Source of the DNA: an uncultured Clostridia bacterium
Lineage (GTDB): Bacteria > Bacillota > Clostridia > RGIG6154
Reading direction: 5' to 3'
Assembly: GCA_934446135.1 (NCBI GenBank)
Contig: CAKSDT010000018.1
Location: forward strand, 1-22,670
Length of the DNA: 22,670 bases
Under the pieces are notes generated by a model. It was given only the letters and a program-made list of their open reading frames with translations, was not told the DNA's origin and searched no databases. Of this stretch, positions 1 through 7,458 are shown piece after piece; position 1 is the first letter of the stretch, and each line of letters opens with the position of its first letter. Position numbers and translations under genes: made by a program.

Positions 1-7
1 TGATAAA

Positions 8-36
8 AAACGGCAAGTCCAAGGGACTTGCCGTTT
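8..36 (-). terminator. Rho-independent terminator of yggS
   Basis: A perfect 13-bp stem (positions 8-20 with 24-36) closes a 3-nt loop. Read leftward, the stem is followed by a run of T (TTTTTTA). It begins just past the yggS stop codon at 40-42, so it terminates that gene. Read rightward the T run is poor. Confidence 0.9.
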
Positions 37-39
37 CTG

Positions 40-669
40 TTACTTAAATATTATACTTCCGAGCCTTACTGTCGTGGAGCCGTTTTCTATTGCCTGCTTA
101 TAGTCGGAACTCATACCCATGGAAAGAATAGGATTATCAAAACGATGCTTATATTTATCGAAAACTTCCTTTAGTTTCTTAAAATAAGTTTCAGGATGGT
201 CAGTTATAGGTGCCATACCCATAAATCCGTCAATTTTGATATTTTTAAACTGCTGCATTTCATCAAGAAAAGCATCGGCATCATCAAATGAAACTCCGAA
301 ACGGTCTTCTATTCCGGTTGAATTAAACTGGACAAGGCAATGGGTGACAATACCTTCCTTTTCGGAATGTTTGTTAATTTCGTGTGCAAGTTTAACAGAA
401 TCCAATGAATGTATAAGAACAGTTTTACCTATTATATATTTAACCTTATTTGTCTGAAGATGCCCTATGAGGTGCCATTTTATATCGTTCGGCAGAATTT
501 CCTGCTTTTTAAGCATATCCTGAACTTTGTTTTCAGCAAATTCACGCTGGCCCAAGTTATAAACTTCCATAATTTCTTCGGGAGTGTGATACTTGCTTAC
601 AACAAGAAGGTTAACATTTTTGCCGTTTAATTCATTTTTTATTTCTGTATAATTATCCCTAATACTCAT
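40..669 (-). CDS. yggS: YggS/YlmE-type PLP homeostasis protein (COG0325)
   Basis: This is a 209-residue member of the alanine-racemase-like TIM-barrel family that binds pyridoxal 5'-phosphate and buffers PLP and amino-acid pools in the cytoplasm; no enzymatic reaction is firmly established for the family. Visible signatures are LLVVSK with the presumed PLP lysine K26, FAENKVQD (residues 45-52), WHLIGHLQTNK (65-75), and the C-terminal phosphate-cup region SMGMSSDYKQAIENGSTTVRLG. It is somewhat shorter than the usual ~225-230 residues because the N-terminal helix is short. The ATG at 669 has GGTGAT a few bases upstream. The gene is divergent from mreB and has its own promoter and terminator, so it is probably monocistronic. 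In many Firmicutes yggS sits near sepF and ylm genes; here it does not. Confidence 0.93.
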   Translation of the reverse strand: MSIRDNYTEIKNELNGKNVNLLVVSKYHTPEEIMEVYNLGQREFAENKVQDMLKKQEILPNDIKWHLIGHLQTNKVKYIIGKTVLIHSLDSVKLAHEINKHSEKEGIVTHCLVQFNSTGIEDRFGVSFDDADAFLDEMQQFKNIKIDGFMGMAPITDHPETYFKKLKEVFDKYKHRFDNPILSMGMSSDYKQAIENGSTTVRLGSIIFK

Positions 670-685
670 TTATATCACCGTATAA

Positions 686-714
686 AGTATAGCATTATTT
701 CTATATTCAGTCAA
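686..714 (-). promoter_or_regulatory. Sigma-A promoter of yggS
   Basis: On the minus strand, TTGACT (709-714), a 17-bp spacer and TATACT (686-691). A TGC directly before the -10 makes it an extended -10 promoter. It lies 17 bp before the yggS start codon. Confidence 0.75.
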
Positions 715-731
715 TAATTTGAAAAATATTA

Positions 732-760
732 TTGCAATTTTTGTAAATATTAGATATACT
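732..760 (+). promoter_or_regulatory. Sigma-A promoter of mreB
   Basis: TTGCAA (732-737), a 17-bp spacer and TATACT (755-760), followed by a ~33-nt leader with AAAGGAGAA (780-788) before the mreB ATG at 800. It is divergent from, and close to, the yggS promoter. Confidence 0.7.
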
Positions 761-799
761 TAAATGTAGGAAATAATTGAAAGGAGAATTAATCCTTGT

Positions 800-1852
800 A
801 TGGCGATATTTGATTTTTCAAAATTTAAAAACTTTTTCTTCTTTGGAACTGATATAGGTATTGATTTGGGAACGGCGTCTGTACTTGTTTATGTCAAGGA
901 CAAAGGCATTGTTCTTCGCGAGCCGTCTGTTGTTGCGGTTGATACAAATACGGGAAAAGTTTTAAAAGTCGGAATTGAGGCACAGGCTATGCTCGGAAGA
1001 ACGCCTGTCGGAATAGCAGCGATAAGACCGTTAAAGGACGGTGTTATTTCGGATTATGAAACTACTGAAAAAATGCTTAAATATTTTCTTGAAAAAGTAA
1101 ATACATCTAAGATATTTAAACCAAGAGTTATTGTCTGTGTTCCGAGCGGAGTTACCGAGGTTGAACAAAAAGCGGTAATAGATGCCACAATGAATGCAGG
1201 GGCCAGGAGTGTTCATATCATAGAAGAACCAATTGCAGCGGCAATAGGGGCAGGTATTGATATAAATAAACCCTTCGGCTCAATGGTTATAGATATAGGC
1301 GGCGGAACGTCGGATATTGCAGTTGTTTCACTCGGAGGTATTGTGTCAAGTTGTTCAATTAAAGTTGCGGGTGATAAGTTTGATGACGCTATAGTCAAGT
1401 ACATCAGAAAGAAATATCAGATGGTTATAGGCGAAAGAACGGCTGAGGAAATTAAAAAAAGAGTAGGCAGTGTTTATTTCAGAGATGAACCGGTTTCAAT
1501 AGATGTGAGAGGAAGAAGTCTTTCGACAGGACTTCCGGTTACGGTTTCAGTGACATCGGAAGAAACTCTGGAGGCGTTTGAAGAACCTGTAACCAAAATA
1601 TGCGAAGCAATTCATACAGTTATGGAACAGACACCTCCTGAACTTATCGGAGATATCAGTTCAAGAGGAATAGTTCTTACGGGAGGCGGCAGTCTTATTT
1701 ACGGTCTTGACAGATTGCTTGAGAGAGAAACAGGTATAAAAGTTACGGTTGCACAGGATGCAATATCGTGTGTGGCATTGGGTGCCGGAGCGGCACTTGA
1801 TAAAATTGAAAAAATAGGAAACTCTTTCAGAACAAAATACGAAAAGGCTTGA
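800..1852 (+). CDS. mreB: Rod-shape-determining actin homologue MreB/Mbl
   Basis: This is a 350-residue bacterial actin that forms membrane-associated filaments and directs lateral cell-wall synthesis with the elongasome. Actin-fold nucleotide signatures are clear: phosphate-1 loop GIDLGTA (20-26), EEPIAAAIGAG (142-152), phosphate-2 loop DIGGGTSDIAV (165-175) and adenosine motif LTGGGSLI (293-300). Length matches the family (~335-350). The first 15 residues are rich in Phe and Lys (FKNFFFF), consistent with a membrane-touching N-terminal segment (inference). The ATG at 800 follows AAAGGAG. No mreC or mreD follows, so this may be an Mbl/MreBH-type paralogue or a detached mreB; the sequence alone does not decide. 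Its stop codon overlaps the -35 box of the next operon's promoter. Confidence 0.97.
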   Translation: MAIFDFSKFKNFFFFGTDIGIDLGTASVLVYVKDKGIVLREPSVVAVDTNTGKVLKVGIEAQAMLGRTPVGIAAIRPLKDGVISDYETTEKMLKYFLEKVNTSKIFKPRVIVCVPSGVTEVEQKAVIDATMNAGARSVHIIEEPIAAAIGAGIDINKPFGSMVIDIGGGTSDIAVVSLGGIVSSCSIKVAGDKFDDAIVKYIRKKYQMVIGERTAEEIKKRVGSVYFRDEPVSIDVRGRSLSTGLPVTVSVTSEETLEAFEEPVTKICEAIHTVMEQTPPELIGDISSRGIVLTGGGSLIYGLDRLLERETGIKVTVAQDAISCVALGAGAALDKIEKIGNSFRTKYEKA

Positions 1853-1877
1853 CAAAATATTAAGTTTATAATATAAT
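1849..1877 (+). promoter_or_regulatory. Perfect consensus promoter of rpsF-ssb-rpsR
   Basis: TTGACA (1849-1854), a 17-bp spacer and TATAAT (1872-1877). Both hexamers match the sigma-A consensus exactly. The -35 overlaps the mreB stop TGA (1850-1852). The predicted transcript start near 1884 leaves a leader of about 70 nt. Confidence 0.9.
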
Positions 1878-1883
1878 GTTTTG

Positions 1884-1927
1884 GTATTCATTTGAATACT
1901 ATCCTTACCTGTAATTAATTTGCAGGT
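1884..1927 (+). promoter_or_regulatory. Two-hairpin leader of rpsF
   Basis: The predicted leader contains hairpin GTATTC/GAATAC (1884-1889 with 1894-1899) and hairpin ACCTGT/GCAGGT (1907-1912 with 1922-1927, one G-U pair). Ribosomal-protein leaders of S6 operons often carry an S6:S18-binding structure. I cannot see the CCG bulge I associate with that motif, so regulation is a guess. Confidence 0.35.
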
Positions 1928-1954
1928 CAAAAGTCCAGAGGGAGGTGTAGAGAA

Positions 1955-2248
1955 ATGATTAAGAACGGAAAATATGAAACCATTTTCATCATTAACAATA
2001 ACAAAGGTGAAGACGGAATTGCAGCTCTTGTTGAAAAGTTCAAATCATTAATTTCGGAAGCAGGTGAAATTACCAAAGTTGATGACTGGGGTAAGAGAAG
2101 ACTTGCATATGAAATTGATGATGAAACAGAAGGATACTATGTGTTGGTAGAATTTACTGCTCCTACAGATTTTATCGTTGAACTCAACAGACAGTTTAGA
2201 ATTACCGACGGCATCCTCAGATACATCGTTATCAATCAGGAAGCGTAA
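1955..2248 (+). CDS. rpsF: 30S ribosomal protein S6
   Basis: A 97-residue S6, first gene of the classical rpsF-ssb-rpsR operon. S6 pairs with S18 on the platform of the 30S subunit. Family signatures are YETIFII near the N-terminus (7-13), WGKRRLAYEI (45-54) and ILRYIVI (87-93). Length is normal for the family. The ATG has a strong GGGAGGTG site upstream (1939-1946). It starts 18 bp before ssb, so translation and transcription are probably coupled. The leader may be autoregulated by S6:S18, as in other bacteria, but the known motif is not evident here. Confidence 0.97.
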   Translation: MIKNGKYETIFIINNNKGEDGIAALVEKFKSLISEAGEITKVDDWGKRRLAYEIDDETEGYYVLVEFTAPTDFIVELNRQFRITDGILRYIVINQEA

Positions 2249-2266
2249 GAAGGGTGGTTTTTTACT

Positions 2267-2707
2267 ATGCTTAACAAAGTTGTTCTTATGGGTCGTTTAA
2301 CAAAAGACCCCGAACTTAAGTATACTCCGTCAAATGTTGCGGTTGTTTCGTTTACTGTTGCGGTTGACAGAAACTACGCAAGACAGGGTGAGCAGCGTCA
2401 GACAGATTTCATAAATGTTGTTGCATGGAGAACTACTGCTGAGTTTGTTGCTAAATATTTTACAAAGGGTCAACTTTTGGCACTTTGCGGAAGTATACAG
2501 ACAAGAACATGGGACGACAATGAAGGTAAAAAACATTATGTTACCGAAGTCGTTGCAGATGAAGTTCATTTTGCTGAAAGCAGAAGAGATACTTCTAATT
2601 ATCAGGCTGCTGTTTCGCAACCCGATGCCCCCAAGGCTGAGGAAGTAAAGCCTAATCCGACTTCTGACTTTACAATGTCGGAAGACGATGATGATTTACC
2701 ATTTTAA
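2267..2707 (+). CDS. ssb: Single-stranded DNA-binding protein SSB
   Basis: A 146-residue SSB. It binds single-stranded DNA as a tetramer during replication, recombination and repair. The N-terminal OB fold starts with MLNKVVLMGRLTKDPELKYT and includes VVSFTVAVDR, then FINVVAWRTTAEFVAKYFTKGQ (about 48-69). A linker rich in Pro, Ala and Glu (about 110-135) leads to the acidic tip EDDDDLPF, the peptide that recruits partner proteins such as PriA, RecO and RecQ. It lies between rpsF and rpsR with 18- and 19-bp gaps, as in most Firmicutes. The ribosome-binding site is AGAAGGGTGG (2247-2256). Confidence 0.97.
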   Translation: MLNKVVLMGRLTKDPELKYTPSNVAVVSFTVAVDRNYARQGEQRQTDFINVVAWRTTAEFVAKYFTKGQLLALCGSIQTRTWDDNEGKKHYVTEVVADEVHFAESRRDTSNYQAAVSQPDAPKAEEVKPNPTSDFTMSEDDDDLPF

Positions 2708-2726
2708 TAAAGGGAGGTAGTTAGTT

Positions 2727-2975
2727 ATGTCAGAAATGATGAAAGACAGAGCTCCGAGAGGCAGAAAACCCAAGAAAAAAGTATGTCAGTTCTGCGTTGA
2801 TAAATTAGAACATATTGATTATAAAGATACTGCAAAACTTAGAAGATTTGTTTCAGAAAGATCAAAAATTCTTCCCAGAAGAATTACAGGTACTTGTGCA
2901 AAGCATCAGAGACAACTTACTGAAGCAATCAAAAGAGCAAGACATATTGCACTTTTGCCTTATTCGAGTGACTGA
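2727..2975 (+). CDS. rpsR: 30S ribosomal protein S18, zinc-ligand (C+) form
   Basis: An 82-residue S18 that binds 16S rRNA as a dimer with S6. Recognisable core: YKDTAKLRRFVSERSKILPRRITGTCAKHQRQLTEAIKRARHIALLPY. It keeps four potential zinc ligands, C20, C23, C57 and H60 (CxxC then CxxH). This is the C+ type of ribosomal protein, whose zinc-free counterparts can replace it under zinc limitation in some bacteria. The strong GGGAGGTAG site (2712-2720) precedes the ATG. It is the last gene of the operon and is followed directly by a terminator. No rplI or dnaB follows, unlike in some other bacteria. Confidence 0.97.
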   Translation: MSEMMKDRAPRGRKPKKKVCQFCVDKLEHIDYKDTAKLRRFVSERSKILPRRITGTCAKHQRQLTEAIKRARHIALLPYSSD

Positions 2976-2984
2976 TAAAAATTT

Positions 2985-3011
2985 AAAGGACCTTTTAAAA
3001 GGTCCTTTTTT
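2985..3011 (+). terminator. Terminator of rpsF-ssb-rpsR
   Basis: A 24-nt perfect palindrome (2985-3008; arms AAAGGACC and GGTCCTTT around TTTTAAAA) running into six T residues, 10 bp after the rpsR stop codon. Confidence 0.9.
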
Positions 3012-3024
3012 ATGCACAAAAAAG

Positions 3025-3044
3025 CCGCCCATTTTAAAGGGCGG
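3025..3044 (-). terminator. Terminator of the LamG-like lipoprotein gene
   Basis: Stem CCGCCC/GGGCGG with an 8-nt loop. Read leftward it is followed by CTTTTTT. It lies just past the stop codon of the leftward lipoprotein gene and faces the rpsR terminator. Confidence 0.85.
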
Positions 3045-3051
3045 TCTTAAT

Positions 3052-4209
3052 TTAATACTGTATGGAATAAATTTTCTTTTCTGAGTCAAATTTTAAGTTT
3101 GCATCCAACTGTTTTGAAATAAATGTAATTGGAATCAGTACTACATTATCATCATTTACTAAAGGATATGCGTCAAGCTTAATATGTGTTTTATCAGCAG
3201 CGGCATTTGTATCCATAACCCACAATGAGTATTTTTTGCCGTTGTAATCGATGTCTATTCTTCCGTTTGCATCATCTTTGTCAAATGTGTATGTTCCGCC
3301 CATTACAGAAATCACATCTTTTGCCGGAACAAGTGAACATTCACTTTCAGGTTCATACAAAACTTTTGCTTTCATCTTTCCTTTTTTGTCATTAAGTGTG
3401 TATTCATCACTGTCTACGGTAAGAGTCAAAAGATTTGTATGCTGCTGCATACCTTCTTTAAAAATAAGCATTGCATCTTCTTTTGTGATGGCAAAATTAT
3501 AGAATTTGAATTCGTCGATATAACCGTTGTAATTTCCTATGGGAGCCCGTCCTATAAAGTAAGGTTTGTCATTTGTTGCAAGTTTTGAATATCCCTGATA
3601 TTCAACGGGAAGTTTTTCCTGATTTAAAATCTCGCCGTTTAAGTAGTATAAAACAGTATCTTTGTCAAAAACTACTGTAATGTTGTTCCATGAGTTTGCT
3701 ATGTCTGCTCTTGAAAAGGCATTGTCAGAATGGAAGGAATATGACTTGTACGAGTTGTCCTCATACTTAAATGTCAGGTCTGTTTTGATATAAGTGTATC
3801 CGTCATAAAACCTTATTGATAGGGGTCCCTCTGTAAGTTCGTCCGAATTTGATGCTTTGCCGAATAAAATCGGGTCAACGCAAGCATCGACATCATTTCC
3901 TTTTATCCACATTGAAACTGAAAAGGAATCATCAAAAGCAAGTGCGGTTGAATTTGAAAATTCAAGATAACCGTCTTTAAATGAAAGAGCCTGATTTAAT
4001 ATTCCCTTATCTTTGTATGCGAGAGAACCGTAACTTTTAATTTCAGTTTCGGCAGTGCCGGAATTTGTCAGGTCACCGTCAAACCTTAAAGATACAGCGG
4101 CCTGTTTTGCAATATATTCTATTGCACTTTCATCACTTTTTTTGCAAGATGTACCTGCAAGACACAAAATAAGTGTCAAAACCAGGCAGGACAGTTTTTT
4201 AATATTCAT
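3052..4209 (-). CDS. Lipoprotein with LamG-like and copper-amine-oxidase-N-like domains, function unknown
   Basis: This is a 385-residue predicted surface lipoprotein. Residues 1-22 form a signal peptide ending in GTSC, so Cys22 would be lipidated; the lipobox is slightly atypical because Leu is not at -3. Residues ~38-250 look like a LamG/concanavalin-A-like jelly roll: YLEFSNS, FSVSMWIKG (96-104), WNNITVVFDKDTVLYYLNGEIL (174-195) and YIDEFKFYNFAIT (230-242). Residues ~262-385 resemble the copper-amine-oxidase N-terminal-like domain of Gram-positive surface proteins (VVLIPITFISKQLDANLKFD, 356-375). The pair suggests a cell-wall or glycan-binding adhesive role, but no catalytic residues are visible and the function is unknown. 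It is monocistronic, with a perfect promoter and its own terminator. The ribosome-binding site is GGAGGTAG. Confidence 0.8.
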   Translation of the reverse strand: MNIKKLSCLVLTLILCLAGTSCKKSDESAIEYIAKQAAVSLRFDGDLTNSGTAETEIKSYGSLAYKDKGILNQALSFKDGYLEFSNSTALAFDDSFSVSMWIKGNDVDACVDPILFGKASNSDELTEGPLSIRFYDGYTYIKTDLTFKYEDNSYKSYSFHSDNAFSRADIANSWNNITVVFDKDTVLYYLNGEILNQEKLPVEYQGYSKLATNDKPYFIGRAPIGNYNGYIDEFKFYNFAITKEDAMLIFKEGMQQHTNLLTLTVDSDEYTLNDKKGKMKAKVLYEPESECSLVPAKDVISVMGGTYTFDKDDANGRIDIDYNGKKYSLWVMDTNAAADKTHIKLDAYPLVNDDNVVLIPITFISKQLDANLKFDSEKKIYSIQY

Positions 4210-4232
4210 ATAACTACCTCCGTAACGAACTT

Positions 4233-4261
4233 ATTATATATATTTTTTTCCAATTTGTCAA
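4233..4261 (-). promoter_or_regulatory. Perfect consensus promoter of the LamG-like lipoprotein gene
   Basis: On the minus strand, TTGACA (4256-4261), a 17-bp spacer and TATAAT (4233-4238). Both hexamers are exact sigma-A consensus, which predicts strong expression unless repressed. Confidence 0.88.
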
Positions 4262-4296
4262 ATTTGGGTTGAAATGCTTGAAGATATGTATTAGAA

Positions 4297-4302
4297 TATA
4301 AT
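4297..4302 (+). promoter_or_regulatory. Candidate -10 box ahead of ogg
   Basis: TATAAT at 4297-4302 has no good -35 at 16-18 bp (ATGCTT at 17 bp; TTGAAA only at 22 bp). If it is real, transcription would start near 4309, inside the AAGGTGAT ribosome-binding site, giving an almost leaderless message. Confidence 0.35.
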
Positions 4303-4315
4303 AAGGTGATTTGAT

Positions 4316-5119
4316 GTGAATAAAGAATTTTTTAATCTGAAAGATACATTAGAGTGCGGTCAGTGTTTCAGATGGGAGCAAAATCCGGACGGAAGTTATA
4401 CAGGAGTTGTGGGTGATGAAGTTGTAACCGTAAAACAAACTGCGGATGATATTTACTACGATTGTTCTGACGAACTTTTCAACTCTTATTTTGATATGAA
4501 TTCCGATTATTCAAAAATAACAGAGAAAGTTTGTGTGGATTCTGTTATGGAGCGTGCCGTTTCAAAAGGAAAAGGAATAAGAATTTTAAATCAGGATTTT
4601 TTTGAAACCGTTGTTTCGTTTATAATATCACAAAATAATAATATCCCAAGAATAAAGGGAATAATCGGAAAATTATGTGAAAAATACGGAACACCTATTA
4701 AAGACGGCTTTTATACTTTTCCGAACGCTGAAACACTTGCAAAAGTCAAACCTGAAGAATTGTCATTTTTAAGATCGGGATACAGGGACACTTATATTAT
4801 AGATGCGGCCAACAAAATTTTTTCAGGAAAAATTGATATAAATATAATAAAAAACGGCAATATTTTAAGCGCCAGAAAAGAAATATCAAAAATAAGGGGA
4901 GTGGGACCTAAAGTTGCCGACTGTATTTTGCTTTTTGCGGCAAAAAGAGGTGAAACATTTCCCACAGATGTATGGATTAAGAAAGTCCTTACCCATTACT
5001 ACGGACTTTCAGATATAACGCCTAAAAAAGCACAGGAGTTTGCAGAGAATAAATTCGGAAAATACGCCGGATTTGCACAGCAGTATTTGTTTTATCTTGC
5101 AAGAAGTGAAGGAATTTAA
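4316..5119 (+). CDS. ogg: OGG1-type 8-oxoguanine DNA glycosylase/AP lyase
   Basis: This is a 267-residue base-excision repair enzyme of the HhH-GPD superfamily. It removes 8-oxoguanine opposite C and cleaves the abasic site by beta-elimination. The N-terminus carries the OGG1-like motif NLKDTLECGQCFRW (7-20). SQNNNIPRI (105-113) matches the eukaryotic OGG1 segment that reads the opposite cytosine. The helix-hairpin-helix IRGVGPKVADC (193-203) contains the presumed catalytic lysine K199, and PTDVW holds the catalytic aspartate D218. The GTG at 4316 is the only sensible start, with AAGGTGAT five bases upstream; an ATG at 4314 is out of frame. It is divergent from the lipoprotein gene, and clpE follows after 72 bp with its own promoter. 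Confidence 0.93.
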   Translation: MNKEFFNLKDTLECGQCFRWEQNPDGSYTGVVGDEVVTVKQTADDIYYDCSDELFNSYFDMNSDYSKITEKVCVDSVMERAVSKGKGIRILNQDFFETVVSFIISQNNNIPRIKGIIGKLCEKYGTPIKDGFYTFPNAETLAKVKPEELSFLRSGYRDTYIIDAANKIFSGKIDINIIKNGNILSARKEISKIRGVGPKVADCILLFAAKRGETFPTDVWIKKVLTHYYGLSDITPKKAQEFAENKFGKYAGFAQQYLFYLARSEGI

Positions 5120-5128
5120 AAATAACTG

Positions 5129-5157
5129 TTGAAATTAGTTTGGTTTTAATGTATAAT
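5129..5157 (+). promoter_or_regulatory. Promoter of the clpE-like gene
   Basis: TTGAAA (5129-5134), a 17-bp spacer and TATAAT (5152-5157). I looked for CtsR-type tandem GGTCAAA heptamers around it and saw none. Confidence 0.75.
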
Positions 5158-5191
5158 ATATTGAAATTTTAAACTGCAAGGAGGGAAATAT

Positions 5192-7441
5192 ATGTTATGT
5201 TCTAAATGTCAAAAGAACCGTGCAGTTATATTTGTAAAAAAACTTGAGAACGGTAAGACTTATGATGAGGGATATTGCCTTAAGTGTGCGAGGGAACTCG
5301 GAATAGGACCTATTAATGATATGATAAGCAAAATGGGACTTTCGGAAGATGATATCGAAAATATGGAGGATCAGTTTGATTCTATGATGGAAATGGTTGA
5401 AAACGGTGAGATGCCCGAAGAACTTGCAACACTCGGCGGTATGAATTTTATGGATATGGCAAGTTCGCTTAACGGTCAGTCTGAGGAAGAACATTCCCAA
5501 AAGACATCAAAAAAGGAGTCTTCCAAAGAAAAACGCAAAAAGAAAAGTCTTCTTGAAACATACGGAACAAACCTTAATCAAAAAGCAGAAAACGGTGAGA
5601 TAGACAGAATTATAGGCAGAGAAAAAGAACTTGCAAGAGTAATTCAGATTTTGAACAGGCGTTCTAAAAACAACCCTGCATTAATAGGTGAACCCGGCGT
5701 TGGCAAAACTGCTATAGCAGAGGCATTGGCACTTAAAATTGTTGAAAACAAAGTTCCGGCAAAACTTTTGGATAAAAAAGTTTATCTTGTTGATTTTACT
5801 GCATTGGTTGCAGGAACGCAATTCAGGGGTCAGTTCGAAGCAAGGGTTAAAGGTCTTATTGACGAAGTTAAAAAAGACGGAAATGTGATTCTTGTAATTG
5901 ATGAAGTTCACAATATTGTCGGCGGAGGTTCTTCCGACGGGTCGCTTAATGCCGCAAATATTTTGAAGCCGTCACTTGCAAGGGGAGAGATTCAGGTAAT
6001 AGGTGCAACAACTCTTTCGGAATACAGGAAATATATTGAAAAAGACGCTGCACTCGAAAGAAGATTTCAACCTGTTTTAGTTGAGGAGCCTACAGTTGAA
6101 GAAACAATAGAAATTATAAAAGGCATAAAGGATTACTACGAAAAACACCATAAAATCATTCTTTCTGACGAAGTTATAAAACAAACTGTTATGCTCTCAA
6201 AAAGATTCATTCAGGGCAGATTTTTGCCTGATAAGGCAATAGATGTTATCGATGAAGCAGGTTCCGCCGCAAATCTTAAAAATGAGAACCTTGTTAAACT
6301 GACTCTTCTAAAAGAAGAACTTGAAAAAGTTCAGTCGGAAAAAGAGAAATATACTTCTGAAAGTGAAGAAGATTTTAAGGCACTTGCAGAACTTAAAAGT
6401 GAAGAGTGCCGTATTAACAATCAGATAGATAAAACCGAAAAAGAGTGCAAAAGTACTCCTATTACATTTGAAGATGTAGCAAAGGTCGTAGAGGTTTGGA
6501 CAAATGTTCCTGTTAAGAAACTTACACAGCAGGAATCCGAAAAACTTGTAAATCTCGCAACTTCGTTTGAAAAGAAAATAATAGGTCAGGATCATGCTGC
6601 AAAAGCGGTTGCAGATGCTATAGTTTTAAAAAGAGCAGGGGTTGAACCAAAACTCCGTCCGGCATCATTTTTGTTTGTAGGACCTACGGGTGTCGGAAAA
6701 ACAGAATTTGTAAAGGTTATGGCAGAAGAACTTTTCGGTTCGCAGGATGATCTTATAAGACTTGATATGACGGAATACCAGGAACAGCATTCAGTTTCAA
6801 AATTAATAGGTTCTCCGCCGGGATATGTAGGGTATGATGAGGCAGGTCAGTTGACAGAGAAAGTAAGAAGAAAGCCGTATTCCGTGATTTTGTTTGATGA
6901 AATAGAAAAGGCACATCCTAATGTGTATAATATTCTTCTTCAAATATTAGATGACGGAAGGCTTACCGATTCACAAGGCAGAGTGGTAAGTTTTGAAAAC
7001 ACAGTTATTGTTTTAACTTCAAACGCCGGAATTGGATTTGGACCTGAAAGCCTTGGATTTGTTACAGAAAAAGAAAATGAGAAAGATGTCGCAAATGCAA
7101 AATTAAAACAAATATTCAAGCCTGAACTTTTAAACAGAATAGAAAAGATAGTTGTGTTTAACAAATTGAAACCGGAAGATTTTGAAAAAATATGTATGCT
7201 TTCTGTCAAAGAATATGAAAAGGCACTTATTGAAAAAGGAATTACATTATCTGTTTCGGAAAATGCAATTAAGTTTATGGCACAAAAAGGCTATAGTGAT
7301 AAATACGGTGCAAGAGAATTAAAAAGGACAGTAAAAGACCTTATGGCGGATAAAATAGCATATATGATAGTAAAGGGCGACAAGGGCTTTGGAAGTGTTA
7401 TTACAGTTGATGAATCAAACGGCGAGATAACCGTTAAATAA
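5192..7441 (+). CDS. clpE: ClpE-like AAA+ unfoldase with N-terminal zinc finger
   Basis: This is a 749-residue Hsp100 ATPase of the ClpC/ClpE branch that unfolds proteins, probably for ClpP. The N-terminus has a four-cysteine zinc finger, C3xxC6 and C29xxC32, followed by an acidic, Met-rich and then Lys/Ser-rich linker (about 45-120). The usual double Clp-N domain of ClpC is absent, which points to ClpE. AAA-1: Walker A GEPGVGKT (166-173), Walker B VILVIDE (232-238). A short coiled middle region spans ~365-422. AAA-2: Walker A GPTGVGKT (497-504), Walker B ILFDE (566-570), and R649 as arginine finger. LGF (621-623) fits the ClpP-binding tripeptide loop. Start: ATG with AAGGAGGG (5179-5186). 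In bacilli ClpE is under CtsR; no such site is visible here. Confidence 0.93.
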   Translation: MLCSKCQKNRAVIFVKKLENGKTYDEGYCLKCARELGIGPINDMISKMGLSEDDIENMEDQFDSMMEMVENGEMPEELATLGGMNFMDMASSLNGQSEEEHSQKTSKKESSKEKRKKKSLLETYGTNLNQKAENGEIDRIIGREKELARVIQILNRRSKNNPALIGEPGVGKTAIAEALALKIVENKVPAKLLDKKVYLVDFTALVAGTQFRGQFEARVKGLIDEVKKDGNVILVIDEVHNIVGGGSSDGSLNAANILKPSLARGEIQVIGATTLSEYRKYIEKDAALERRFQPVLVEEPTVEETIEIIKGIKDYYEKHHKIILSDEVIKQTVMLSKRFIQGRFLPDKAIDVIDEAGSAANLKNENLVKLTLLKEELEKVQSEKEKYTSESEEDFKALAELKSEECRINNQIDKTEKECKSTPITFEDVAKVVEVWTNVPVKKLTQQESEKLVNLATSFEKKIIGQDHAAKAVADAIVLKRAGVEPKLRPASFLFVGPTGVGKTEFVKVMAEELFGSQDDLIRLDMTEYQEQHSVSKLIGSPPGYVGYDEAGQLTEKVRRKPYSVILFDEIEKAHPNVYNILLQILDDGRLTDSQGRVVSFENTVIVLTSNAGIGFGPESLGFVTEKENEKDVANAKLKQIFKPELLNRIEKIVVFNKLKPEDFEKICMLSVKEYEKALIEKGITLSVSENAIKFMAQKGYSDKYGARELKRTVKDLMADKIAYMIVKGDKGFGSVITVDESNGEITVK

Positions 7442-7458
7442 GAAAGGAAACGATATAA

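Noticed and set aside
5120..5191. Possible CtsR or other heat-shock operator upstream of clpE
   Set aside because: No tandem GGTCAAA heptamers and no CIRCE-like inverted repeat are present; only a plain sigma-A promoter is visible.
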